Positions 17,085-25,400 of a stretch of DNA of 64,000 nucleotides are shown here, piece after piece. The notes beneath the pieces were generated by a model. The model had not been told where the DNA came from. It ran no database searches and saw only the letters and a list, made by a program, of their open reading frames with translations. Both the position numbers and the translations under genes were made by a program. The number at the start of each line of letters is the position of its first letter. The first letter of the stretch is position 1. The stretch lies in NCBI RefSeq assembly GCF_012275375.1, contig NZ_JAAZQJ010000007.1, positions 1 through 64,000 on the forward strand. Reading direction: 5' to 3'. This DNA comes from Dyella sp. SG609. GTDB taxonomy: Bacteria > Pseudomonadota > Gammaproteobacteria > Xanthomonadales > Rhodanobacteraceae.

Positions 17085-18641
17085 TCAATGCTCGATCAGG
17101 CTGAGGCTGGTGCGGTAATACGAATCGCTGGTGTATGGCGACTTGCGTCCGATCCCCAGCGACACCGACACATTCTGTCCCGCCGTCAGATTGCTTAGCG
17201 GGAAATAATGCGTGGCGATAATCCCGCCCGGGCACCAGTTGCGCGGATTGCTGCTGGTGTTGTTCTGGAAGATGCCCGGATTGCCATCGGGGCTGTACTG
17301 CGCCAGATCCGAGCAGTTCACCGCGGTATTGAGGCTGCCGACCTGGGTGCCGTTGACGGAAACGGTGACCGTGGTGTTCGAGTATTCCTCGCCGCCGCTG
17401 GACGAGCCGTAAGCGCCGATCACCAGGGCCACGTCGCCGCTCTTGTGCGCGACGCTCTGCGTGGTGGTGCTGGCATTGACCTGGTTCGTGGTCTGGTTGG
17501 AGCCGGACAGCATGGTGTCGATATGGCGGTCCAGCACCGTCTGCACCTGCGACGACACCAGGTCCAGCGAATAGGTGAAGCCCACCGCCTTGAAATCCGT
17601 GCTCAGCCCGCTGTGCGAATCGCAGGGGTCGCCGCCATACGGATTGGAGCCGCTGCCGATGCCCACCCAGATATCGCGGTCCGGATCCGACATGGCATCG
17701 GCATACGAAGACAGGTCGCCATCGTTATAGACATAGGTGGCCTTGGTGCCGCGCCAGTAATCGCTGAAGGGCGTGATGAAATCCTGCAGGGTGATCCGCG
17801 GCGTGGTGGCGACCGGCGCCTGGCCCTTGGGCATGCTGATATAGAACACGGTGCCGATGCGGTCGTAGTTGTCGCACTGCGCGTGATAGGTCACCCGCGC
17901 GCGCAGGTCGTCGCCGATCAGTGCCTTCTCCGTATCGCTCAGCTTGCGCGCGAATTCGGTGCCGCGGTTCCACATCAATACGCCGGATGGCGGCGTATAG
18001 CCGGCCGGGTCGGTGCTGGTGTAGATGCCGTACATCGGAATGCGATCGAACACCGCGATCGATCCGCCCGGTTGCGTGCCATTGCCGTTGACCTGGAATT
18101 CGTAGATGCGCGCGGCCGTATCGGTGGTCTGCGTCGGCGTGGTGATATTGAGCCTGGCGTAGCGCGCGGTGGATGGCGTGATCGTATGCGTACTGGTATT
18201 GGCGGTGTTGTTGCTCACCGTGACCACCGTGAACCAGTTCTGGCCATCCTGCGACAGCTGGATATTGAAGGCCTTGGTGTTGTAAGTACTCGATTCGCCG
18301 CCGGCCCCCGCATGGGCGATGGTGAAGCTGTCGACGGTAACCAGCGCACCCAGATCCAGCTGCAGCCAGCGGCTGGAGGCCTGCGTGCAGAACTTGTCGT
18401 AGTTGCCGAGGTTGGTGCTGCCGTTCACCGCGCGCTGCGGACCTTCGGTACTGCCGCACGGAGTCGAGCCCGTGGCCAGATGATTGAGCGCGAGATTGAC
18501 ATCGGCGGCTGAGGCCGAGGATGCGGACGATACCCAGAGCATGGCGGCGGCTACCGCCAGCAGGCTATAGCGATATGGCGGGCGCCGGTGCGTGGCGCTT
18601 TGCTTGGAGCGACGGACTTCAGGCATGCGATTGACGACCAT
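17085..18641 (-). CDS. Secreted F5/8C-domain protein with PNGase F-like C-terminal region
   Basis: A 518-residue exported protein. The signal peptide runs to about residue 48 (LLAVAAAMLWVSSASSASA). Residues about 50-190 look like an F5/8 type C (discoidin, CBM32-like) galactose-binding domain: NLALNHLATGST, SRWLQLDLGALVTVDSFTI and ARYARLNITTPT. Residues about 200-518 carry RIPMYGIYTSTDPAGYTPPSGVLMW and a late NWCPGGII followed by a beta-rich tail. That arrangement resembles the peptide-N-glycosidase F superfamily, whose second jelly-roll has a WCPG motif. The start at 18641 is preceded by an AGGGA site; a start at 18734 would push the signal peptide inward. A deglycosylating or protein-glycan-binding role fits the locus, but the catalytic residues were not confirmed. 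Confidence 0.6.
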   Translation of the reverse strand: MVVNRMPEVRRSKQSATHRRPPYRYSLLAVAAAMLWVSSASSASAADVNLALNHLATGSTPCGSTEGPQRAVNGSTNLGNYDKFCTQASSRWLQLDLGALVTVDSFTIAHAGAGGESSTYNTKAFNIQLSQDGQNWFTVVTVSNNTANTSTHTITPSTARYARLNITTPTQTTDTAARIYEFQVNGNGTQPGGSIAVFDRIPMYGIYTSTDPAGYTPPSGVLMWNRGTEFARKLSDTEKALIGDDLRARVTYHAQCDNYDRIGTVFYISMPKGQAPVATTPRITLQDFITPFSDYWRGTKATYVYNDGDLSSYADAMSDPDRDIWVGIGSGSNPYGGDPCDSHSGLSTDFKAVGFTYSLDLVSSQVQTVLDRHIDTMLSGSNQTTNQVNASTTTQSVAHKSGDVALVIGAYGSSSGGEEYSNTTVTVSVNGTQVGSLNTAVNCSDLAQYSPDGNPGIFQNNTSSNPRNWCPGGIIATHYFPLSNLTAGQNVSVSLGIGRKSPYTSDSYYRTSLSLIEH

Positions 18642-19036
18642 CTCGATTTCCCTCGATGCGGGTGCCGACAGCGCGGCACGATCATTCCCCTGAGCTGCGC
18701 CCGCTCCGCGGGCGACCTGACGACATGCAATCAAGAGCTGCGCCGATCACGCCCGCGTGGGCGTGACCGGTCATGCGTACCGCTACTTTTTTCCCTGCCG
18801 GGCCGCCGATGTGCAAAGCCGCTGGCGCCGTGAATGTTCACTCGCGAACGGATAGTTCATATTTACTTGGATCGAGGCAAGTTGCGCTGCGATAGGAGAA
18901 TTTCCTATTTGTCGGACGATGTAAGGCACGTGCCGTCATGGCCGCCAAAATTTATTTGGCCATCCGCGAAAAAGATTCGACTTACCCGGGCGCCGTGGCG
19001 AACGCAGACTGCCCCGCATTGCCACGGAGCCTCTTT
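18642..19036. promoter_or_regulatory. 395-bp divergent intergenic region
   Basis: No supported gene. It is AT-richer around 18850-18950. It contains an inverted repeat (ATAGGA at 18892-18897 with TCCTAT at 18903-18908) directly followed by a FadR-type site TTGT-CGG-ACGA at 18909-18919, which matches TNGT-N3-ACNA. These probably serve the NTF2-like gene and perhaps the PNGase F-like gene. Confidence 0.45.
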
Positions 19037-19852
19037 ATGCAGTCCCTTGTCTCGCTTTTTATCTGGGCGGCAGTCGCCAGCTCTTCCGCCGCTGCGGTTT
19101 CGAATCCATCCGCTGATGAAGCCGCGATCCGCGGCGCCGTCGACGATTATTTCCGCGCCAATGACCAGAGACGTCCGGATCTGCTTTATCAGGCGTTCCA
19201 ACCCAGCCTGGTGATGTACAGCGTTAAGCCGGACGGCTCGTTGACCGGGCTGGATCTGGCGCGATGGGCGGCGAGGCTTGCCGAGGCTTCATCGGTGAAG
19301 CCCGCGCAGAAGCGCAGCATCGAATGGCTTGAAGTACATGGCGACGCCGCGAGCGCGGAGACGCTGAGCGTTTTTGAAGACCATCAGTTCCGCGACTTTC
19401 TATCCCTGCTCAAAGTGCAGGGCCGCTGGCGCATCGTGGGAAAGGTTTATGCAAGCGAGCCCGCCGGCACCGCCGCGACTGAAAATCCACCTGACGTCCA
19501 GGCCGTGCGTGCGCTGATCGAAGCCCAGTTCCAGGCCATGGATCGCCAGGACGGCCAGCGCCTCGCGCCGCTGTACGACCCTCGCGCACTGAGCTACTCC
19601 GTCACCCGCGGCGAGCTGGTCGCGGTGGCCATCGGCGAATGGGTGGGCCGCTTCGACGAAGCGGCGGCACGCAAGGAGTTTCCGCAAGGCGCAGTGCGGA
19701 CGATCGACCGTGTGGTCGTGCGCGGCCATGTGGCGTGGGCGCGATTCAGCCATCGCATGGGCAAGCGCGTGGTGGTGGACAACGCGCTCTTCGCCAGGGT
19801 GCATGGAAAATGGCAGGCGGTGAACCTGACCTACGTCGTAACCACGCAGTAA
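19037..19852 (+). CDS. Exported protein with two tandem NTF2/SnoaL-like domains
   Basis: A 271-residue protein with a signal peptide (MQSLVSLFIWAAVASSSAAA) and an internal duplication. Two segments (about 25-140 and 155-271) each follow the pattern of a short helix with A-x-R-x-x-x-x-x-Y/Q-F, a central R-x-x-W and a final strand pair (GRWRIVGKVYA, then GKWQAVNLTYV). This is characteristic of the NTF2-like / lumazine-binding-2 fold. The start at 19037 has ACGGAG 7 nt upstream and gives the intact signal peptide. Function is unknown; such proteins can bind small ligands or act as accessory enzymes. It is followed by a perfect hairpin and a convergent secreted protein. Confidence 0.65.
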   Translation: MQSLVSLFIWAAVASSSAAAVSNPSADEAAIRGAVDDYFRANDQRRPDLLYQAFQPSLVMYSVKPDGSLTGLDLARWAARLAEASSVKPAQKRSIEWLEVHGDAASAETLSVFEDHQFRDFLSLLKVQGRWRIVGKVYASEPAGTAATENPPDVQAVRALIEAQFQAMDRQDGQRLAPLYDPRALSYSVTRGELVAVAIGEWVGRFDEAAARKEFPQGAVRTIDRVVVRGHVAWARFSHRMGKRVVVDNALFARVHGKWQAVNLTYVVTTQ

Positions 19853-19864
19853 TCCGGCGCTGAA

Positions 19865-19892
19865 GGCGCGCCATGCACAGGCATGGCGCGCC
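19865..19892. terminator. Bidirectional hairpin between convergent genes
   Basis: GGCGCGCCATGC (19865-19876) and GCATGGCGCGCC (19881-19892) form a perfect 12-bp stem with an ACAG loop. It lies 12 nt after each of the two convergent stop codons. Confidence 0.65.
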
Positions 19893-19903
19893 AACCATCA
19901 GGC

Positions 19904-20452
19904 TTACTTCTGATCGGCCCCGAACTTCGCGCTCACGCCGCCGTTGAACGGCGTCGGATCGCTGGTGACCAGGCAGTTGTAATCCTTGCCCTGATTGAGC
20001 ACCAGGATCGAGGACTTCGCGCCCTTGAAGTCCGTGCCCATGGAGTACAGCACATAGGTATCGGGCAACGCCGTGGGACGGAACGCGCCGAACGCGTACT
20101 GCCCTTCGATGCCCAGCGGCGCCAGCTTGATGGTGAGCATCACCGGCTTGGTGGCCACCGGCGACGGCAGCATCGACGAAGCACTCATGATCAGCGACTG
20201 CGGGTCGACCGAGTAGCGCGTGGTGACGGTAATGCCCAGATAGCGGGAGTTGGGCGACGAGACCTGCTTGCGGCAGGCGGCGATATCTTCCGGCTTCGTA
20301 TCGGTCTGTCCGTTCTGCAGGGTCGCGAAGACGTGCGTCAGCTTGACCTTGGCCGTGCCGGTGACCGGCGCCGCGAAAGCAGCACCCGCAGCAGCCAGCG
20401 ACAGCGCGCCGCAAGCCAGCAGATAAGCGAGGCGATTATGTTTAATGCGCAT
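19904..20452 (-). CDS. Secreted protein of unknown function
   Basis: A 182-residue protein with a clear signal peptide (MRIKHNRLAYLLACGALSLA, cleavage near AFA/AP). The mature part of about 155 residues has two Cys (near 60 and 160), which could form a disulfide, and a beta-rich composition. I do not recognise a family. The start is supported by AAGGAAA about 10 nt upstream. It converges with the NTF2-like gene, and a 500-bp gap lies on its 5' side. It was considered as a fimbrial-type subunit, but no donor-strand motif is visible. Confidence 0.7.
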   Translation of the reverse strand: MRIKHNRLAYLLACGALSLAAAGAAFAAPVTGTAKVKLTHVFATLQNGQTDTKPEDIAACRKQVSSPNSRYLGITVTTRYSVDPQSLIMSASSMLPSPVATKPVMLTIKLAPLGIEGQYAFGAFRPTALPDTYVLYSMGTDFKGAKSSILVLNQGKDYNCLVTSDPTPFNGGVSAKFGADQK

Positions 20453-20952
20453 ATGGGCTATTTCCTTGTTGTTGAACTGCTGTTATCGGCTCTATTTCGA
20501 TGATATTCGAGCGATCGCAGGCCCAGTGCACCGACCGTCTCATTTGCCCGCCTGCCGGGTTTTGCGGAAAGCAGGCAGTCGCAGCCGATCGGACTTTTCT
20601 CCGATCGCCGCAAAAGCACGATGAAAACACGCCAGCGCAGAGCCAGAGTCAGAGTCAGGCCAGCCAATGGAAATACCAGATGGGCGCCGGACGATCCGGC
20701 GGCCATGATGCAATGCAGAAAATGGCCGATCCTGGCCGATGAAAATAAGTTCCTGGATTCCCCGAAAAGCGGCGGCGACGCTATCATGCAAGTATGTGCA
20801 AATAGCGTGAATAATCGAGCGGGAGATAAAACCCCATCCCGAAATAGTCGAATCGCGAAAAGCCTCTTATATGGTCGACCCGATAACCAGGGTGGCGTGC
20901 CGGTCAAAATCGCAAAACTTCTCGATACACCGGCGTGGCGAATCGCGCCCGG
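20453..20952. other. 500-bp gap without a supported gene
   Basis: It contains the promoter region of the secreted protein (left end) and an 8-bp perfect hairpin, CGATCGGA (20586-20593) with TCCGATCG (20600-20607). The right part is AT-richer than average. Short frames on both strands lack ribosome sites and family features, so no gene is called. Confidence 0.5.
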
Positions 20953-21561
20953 CTAGCTCCGGCGATACCGCCCCATCTTGAATTCCGTGCCGCAGGTTTC
21001 CATCGCACACCAGCGCCTGCGCTGGTTCTTGCTGGTATCGAAGAACAGCCAGCCGCAGGTGGCGGTGTTATCGCAACGACGCAGCTGTGCCACCGACGGC
21101 CCGTTGAGCAGATCCAAGGCATCCAGCGCGATCCGCTGCAGCGGCAGCAGCACGTCGCGGGCATCGCTGCGCCAATGCATCCTGCCGTCGGCGCCGAGCA
21201 CCTGATTGGCCCAGGCGCGATGCAGCCAGCGGTCGACGCCCTGCACTGCCTCGTCCGCCGGCACCACGCCATCGATCCGCGCCGCCAGCAGCGCATGCAG
21301 GTGATCGCGCAGCGGCCGCAGCTTGCGCATCAAGGCAGCGCGCGGCCCGGCGCCCGCAGGCGCGGCGATGTTCTCTCCGGGGCGAATGGCGCCGGCACGC
21401 CGGCACCATTCGATAAAGCGCTCGGGATCGGCGATGTAATCCTCGGCCGGTACGGCGTAGCGGTCGTGGATGGTATTGACGAAGTCCAGGCACAGACGCC
21501 CTCCGTCCAGCCGGACGGTGGCCACCGGACGTGGTTGCGGAATGCTGTTTTCGATCGGCAT
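20953..21561 (-). CDS. ABATE-domain / CGNR zinc-finger transcriptional regulator
   Basis: A 202-residue regulator of the CGNR family. The N-terminal half has the ABATE pattern (LDGGRLCLDFVNTIHDR). The C-terminal about 45 residues carry the four-Cys zinc site: RRCDNTATCGWLFFDTS, then RRRWCAMETCG, ending FKMGRYRR. The canonical CGNR tetrad is replaced by CGTE here, though the basic tail is kept. The ATG at 21561 is preferred; an in-frame TTG at 21606 lies inside a palindrome that is better explained as an operator. It is divergent from the membrane protein gene, with TTGACG-N4-CGTCAA in between, suggesting autoregulation and control of that gene. Confidence 0.8.
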   Translation of the reverse strand: MPIENSIPQPRPVATVRLDGGRLCLDFVNTIHDRYAVPAEDYIADPERFIEWCRRAGAIRPGENIAAPAGAGPRAALMRKLRPLRDHLHALLAARIDGVVPADEAVQGVDRWLHRAWANQVLGADGRMHWRSDARDVLLPLQRIALDALDLLNGPSVAQLRRCDNTATCGWLFFDTSKNQRRRWCAMETCGTEFKMGRYRRS

Positions 21562-21590
21562 GGAGCGCTGCTGTCTCTGGCGGCAAGAAC

Positions 21591-21606
21591 TTGACGTTAC
21601 CGTCAA
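21591..21606. promoter_or_regulatory. Palindromic operator TTGACG-TTAC-CGTCAA
   Basis: A 6+4+6 perfect dyad in the 93-bp gap between the CGNR regulator and the divergent membrane protein gene, 30 bp from one start and 49 bp from the other. It could bind the regulator itself or an unlinked TetR-type repressor. Confidence 0.6.
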
Positions 21607-21654
21607 AGTTAGTTTAGACAGTAGCCCGCCGTGGAATCAATCCGGAGAGTGCAG

Positions 21655-22977
21655 ATGGGCAGCGCAACCGCGTCCAACGAGTCCGCCACCGCTCGTGGAG
21701 CGTCCGGTACGCTGCGCCGCGTGCTGGCGATCTGGATCGTCATGGCCAGCCTGCTCGCACTGATCGGCACCACGGCGGTCATCGCCATCGGCGGCCGGGC
21801 CGACCCTGCCGAGGTGCGCGCCGCCTCGCCATTGCTCGGCGGCCCATGGCGATTCCATCTGGGCGACGATCCCCGCTGGGCTGGTGCCGGCGTCGACGAC
21901 AGCGCCTGGGAAACCATGGATCTCAGCGCGCCGGCAAGCAGCATCGATGGCGACGTCGGCCTGCCCAACTACGTGCGCGGCTGGATGGCGCACGGCCACC
22001 CCGGCTATCAAGGCTATGCCTGGTATCGGCGCACGGTGGCGGTGCCGGCGGGCGATCGCGCCTGGGATATCGTCGGCCCCACTCTCGTCGAGGATGGCTA
22101 CGAGCTGTACTGGAACGGCAAGCTGCTGGGCGGATCGGGACGGATCGACGCATCGCCCAGGGTGGTCGGCACACGGCCGCTGATCTTCGCGCTACCCGCC
22201 GACGCCGCCGGCACCCGGGGCGTGCTCGCCATCCGCACCTTCATGCAACCGGGCAACGACGCCAGCGCCGAAAGCGGCGGCATCCACGTCGCGCCGACGC
22301 TGGCGCCGCGTCCCGAGAGCTACGCGCTGTACCGTGCGGAATGGTGGCGCAGCATTGCCGGCTACATCGTCGAAGCGGTCGAACCGCTGGCGATGTTCGC
22401 GCTGATCGGCCTGGCGCTGGCGATCCGCAAGCGCAGCAGCCATCCGGCTTTCATCGTATTCGCCTGCATCGCGCTCGCGCTTTCCGGAGTGAAGCGCCTC
22501 GACAACGCGATCGTCTCGTGGACCGACCTGATGAGCCTGCCCACTTACGCATGGCTGTCCAAGGTGCTGTGGACGCCACTCAGCCTCGCCGCCTGGGCGC
22601 TGGCCTGGAACCGCTGGAACGCACGCGCGTCGCGCGCCATCGATGGCGCGATCCTGCTGCTCACCCTCCTGGGCATCGCGGGCGCACTGATGAAACTCGC
22701 TCCGATGACGCAGATCTTCCGGCTCGGCGTACTCGCCCTGTTCGCGGTGATCGCCGTGCGCATGATCCGCCATGGTCCCATGCGCAGCCTGGCCATCGCC
22801 ACGCTCGCCGCCATCCTCGTCTCGCAATACGCGGGCGAACTGGGCTCGCTCGGCGTGCCCACCATCTGGTTCCCGTTCGGCATCGGTGTGACGCTGACGC
22901 AGTACATCTATGCCATCGCCATACCGTTGCTGGCCGTACTGATCGTGTGGACCACGCCATCGACCAAGGCACGATGA
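21655..22977 (+). CDS. Membrane protein with extracytoplasmic jelly-roll domain and 7-TM region
   Basis: A 440-residue protein. One N-terminal TM helix (about 20-45) is followed by an extracytoplasmic galactose-binding-like domain (about 60-225) resembling the GH2/7TMR-DISM sugar-binding fold: GGPWRFHLGDDPRWA, DDSAWETMDL, YAWYRRTVAVPAGDRAWDIVG and DGYELYWNGKLLGGSGR. About seven hydrophobic helices then run to the end (about 250-440). The layout matches the sensory half of 7TMR-DISM receptors, but there is no kinase, GGDEF or other output domain. The start at 21655 has GGAGAG upstream. Expression is probably tied to the divergent CGNR regulator. Confidence 0.75.
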   Translation: MGSATASNESATARGASGTLRRVLAIWIVMASLLALIGTTAVIAIGGRADPAEVRAASPLLGGPWRFHLGDDPRWAGAGVDDSAWETMDLSAPASSIDGDVGLPNYVRGWMAHGHPGYQGYAWYRRTVAVPAGDRAWDIVGPTLVEDGYELYWNGKLLGGSGRIDASPRVVGTRPLIFALPADAAGTRGVLAIRTFMQPGNDASAESGGIHVAPTLAPRPESYALYRAEWWRSIAGYIVEAVEPLAMFALIGLALAIRKRSSHPAFIVFACIALALSGVKRLDNAIVSWTDLMSLPTYAWLSKVLWTPLSLAAWALAWNRWNARASRAIDGAILLLTLLGIAGALMKLAPMTQIFRLGVLALFAVIAVRMIRHGPMRSLAIATLAAILVSQYAGELGSLGVPTIWFPFGIGVTLTQYIYAIAIPLLAVLIVWTTPSTKAR

Positions 22978-23196
22978 CCCAGGCCATACGGCCACGCCAT
23001 AGCCACCATTTCTTGCGAATGGCGCTTCCCATCGCTTGAAGGCGCTTCACCCGCCGATCACGCCCCAACTCACGTCCGCGCGCTTTGCCGCGTACTGAAA
23101 AGGTTTACTTCGCGCGCTGTCACGCCGCTGTTGCTGGAAAGTCACCAGGTGCCGCCAACCTGCGCTGCTTTTCATCCAACAACCAGGAGTAGATCC

Positions 23197-24987
23197 ATGC
23201 GTGGACGACGTGTTCTGGCGAAATTACCTGCGGCGACGGCGCTATTCGCGCTGGCTGCCAACCCCGCCTTCGCCGCCACCAGCGGCAACCTGATCGTGGG
23301 CGGTGACGGCGAGGCGGGCACCTGCACCACCGATTGGTCGGCGGTCACCACGGTGCCGGGTTGGACGGTGACCCAGGGCAATCCGTCCGTGGCCTGCTAC
23401 AGCATCGGCAGCTTCAGCACGCCGGCTGGCGCAACGCCGGGGCGTGCCTTTATCGCGGATGGCCCGTATGGCGACTCGGCGTTGCGCCAGGTGGTGGACG
23501 TGTCGTCGGCGGCTGCGGCGATCGATGGCGGCGGCGTGAGTTTCAATCTGTCGGGTTGGCTTGGCGGCTACGGCGCCTATAACGGCCAGGCCGTGCTGAC
23601 GGCCAGCTTTCTCGATGCCGCGGGCAAGCCGCTGGGCAATCCGGCGCAGTTGTCCGGCGTGAACGCCTCGGCACGCGGCAGCCAGAGCGGATTTCTTGCG
23701 CGAGCCACCACCGGCGCCGTGCCGGCCGGCACGCGTTCGATCGCGGTGCTGCTGCAGTTCACCGACACCTCGGCCTCCTACAACATCGGCTATGCGGACA
23801 ATCTCTCGCTGACCTTGTCCACACCGGTCAATGCACCTTCGCTGCGACCGCCTTCGTCCAACGTGCCGGCCTTCGACCATGTCTTCGTGATCATGATGGA
23901 GAACACCGACTACGCGCAGGTGATCGGCGACACCACGAACGCGCCCTACATCAACAGCCTCGCCAACCAGGGCGTACTGCTGGTCAACCACAGCGGCGTC
24001 TATCACCCCAGCGACGAGAACTACCTGGCCATCGCCGGCGGCGACACCTTCGTCAAGGGCGCCATCTACTACCCCAACATCCACGTGACGGCGTCCAGCA
24101 TCGCCGACGAAATCGAGGCCAAGGGCAAGACCTGGAAAGCCTACGAGCAAGGCATGGGCACGCCCTGCAACACCAGCAACAACAACGACAGCTACTACGA
24201 GCCGGACGACGCGCCGTTCATCAACTTCAGCAATATCGCCTCCGATCCCACGCGCTGCGCCGCCCATCTGGTGGACACGAACCAGCTGAGCGCCGACCTG
24301 CAGTCCGCCGCCACCACGCCCAACTTTGCCTGGATCGCCGCGGACGATTACTACGACGGCGAAGCGTCGGGCAACGGTTCCGCCACCAGCCTGAAGACAC
24401 AGGACGGCTGGTTGAAGCAGACCCTGCAGCCGATCTTCAACTCGCCGGCGTGGACGACGCAGCGTTCGCTGGTGGTGCTGACCTGGGATGAGTCGGCATC
24501 GAGCAGCGGCAACCATATCGCCACCGTGCTGCTCGGTTCGCAGGGTCTGGTGCGTGCGGGCAAGACCAGTAACGCCAGCTACAACCACTACAGCATCGGG
24601 CGCACGATCGAAGCGGCATTAGGCCTCGGTGCGCTGACGGCCAATGACCAGTATGGGCAGCCGATCAACGACGCCTTCGTCGCGACTTCCGGTACGGGCG
24701 CTGCGTCGTTGTCGACGACCATGCCGTCGATAAGCAAGGGCCAGTTCATCGCCTTCGCCTTCGACACGCCGTTCGCCCAGGTCAGCGCGAAGAACTGGAT
24801 CGGCATCTATCCGCAGGGCGGCAGCCCGGGGCATGGCTCGTCCACCAGTTGGCAGTACACGCCGGCAGCGAGCGGCACGGCTACGTTCGATACCTCGGGA
24901 CTGGCGCCGGGCAATTACACGGCGTGGTATTGCAATAACGATGGCTATACGGTGATCGCTGGGCCGGTGTCCTTCACCGTGCACTGA
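23197..24987 (+). CDS. Secreted phosphoesterase (acid phosphatase / phospholipase C-like)
   Basis: A 596-residue exported protein with a signal peptide (to about residue 27, NPAFA/AT). Residues about 28-215 form a beta-sandwich of the carbohydrate-binding type. Residues about 225-500 are the phosphoesterase domain: HVFVIMMENTDYAQVIG, HPSDENYLAIAGG, a Cys pair, AWIAADDYYDG and LVVLTWDES are the usual metal-site segments of the acid phosphatase/PLC-like family. The last about 90 residues form a small beta-domain. CAGGAG at 23184 supports the start. It may release phosphate from organic phosphates or phospholipids outside the cell. A terminator follows. Confidence 0.83.
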   Translation: MRGRRVLAKLPAATALFALAANPAFAATSGNLIVGGDGEAGTCTTDWSAVTTVPGWTVTQGNPSVACYSIGSFSTPAGATPGRAFIADGPYGDSALRQVVDVSSAAAAIDGGGVSFNLSGWLGGYGAYNGQAVLTASFLDAAGKPLGNPAQLSGVNASARGSQSGFLARATTGAVPAGTRSIAVLLQFTDTSASYNIGYADNLSLTLSTPVNAPSLRPPSSNVPAFDHVFVIMMENTDYAQVIGDTTNAPYINSLANQGVLLVNHSGVYHPSDENYLAIAGGDTFVKGAIYYPNIHVTASSIADEIEAKGKTWKAYEQGMGTPCNTSNNNDSYYEPDDAPFINFSNIASDPTRCAAHLVDTNQLSADLQSAATTPNFAWIAADDYYDGEASGNGSATSLKTQDGWLKQTLQPIFNSPAWTTQRSLVVLTWDESASSSGNHIATVLLGSQGLVRAGKTSNASYNHYSIGRTIEAALGLGALTANDQYGQPINDAFVATSGTGAASLSTTMPSISKGQFIAFAFDTPFAQVSAKNWIGIYPQGGSPGHGSSTSWQYTPAASGTATFDTSGLAPGNYTAWYCNNDGYTVIAGPVSFTVH

Positions 24988-24990
24988 GCG

Positions 24991-25080
24991 AACGGAAAGC
25001 TTTTCCGTTTCACCCGTAGAAACCGGGAAGAACTTTGCGAAGTGGAAGCGCAACTTCGCAGGGTTCTTCCCGCTTGTTTT
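24991..25080 (+). terminator. Two consecutive hairpins after the phosphoesterase gene
   Basis: The first is AACGGAAA (24991-24998) with TTTCCGTT (25002-25009). The second, stronger one is CGGGAAGAAC (25024-25033) with GTTCTTCCCG (25063-25072), extended by TTGCGAAGT against ACTTCGCAG, and is followed by CTTGTTTTC. It fits a Rho-independent terminator. Confidence 0.75.
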
Positions 25081-25191
25081 CGCCGCAGCTTTCTTTACCC
25101 CGAAGCGTATTGCATCGACCCCGCGAATCCGCCTATAACGCGCTTCGCGCAGTCTTTTGTGGGACAAGTGCTACAACATTCGCGACAACGT

Positions 25192-25322
25192 TGAGCCCCT
25201 CTCCCACTGGGAGAGGGGTTGGGGTGAGGGTACGGGCGGAGCGCTAGGGTGATGTGCACCGCTCCGGCCGAACCCTCATCCGGCTGCCGCCACCTTCTCC
25301 CGGTGGGAGAAGGGCTGAGCCT
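25192..25322. repeat. REP-like inverted pair of CCCTCTCCC hairpins
   Basis: Two hairpins face each other: CCCCTCTCCC (25196-25205) with GGGAGAGGGG (25209-25218), and CCTTCTCCC (25293-25301) with GGGAGAAGG (25305-25313). The flanks TTGAGC and GCTGAGCC also mirror each other. This is the common intergenic repeat type with GGGAGAGGGG followed by TTGGGGTGAGGG seen in many proteobacteria. It fills most of the 413-bp gap before the DoxX-like gene. Confidence 0.75.
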
Positions 25323-25400
25323 TGGATGTTGTCTGCATGCACGCACATTCGATAGCGATCCATCTTTCAACACTGCCGCGCGCCACCAGGGAGACAGGGT

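Noticed and set aside
20500-20742. Short plus-strand frame in the 500-bp gap
   Set aside because: No ribosome site, Gln/Ser low-complexity content and no family resemblance.
25192-25322. CRISPR-like short array
   Set aside because: The units are two inverted hairpins rather than regularly spaced direct repeats with unique spacers, and no cas gene is near.
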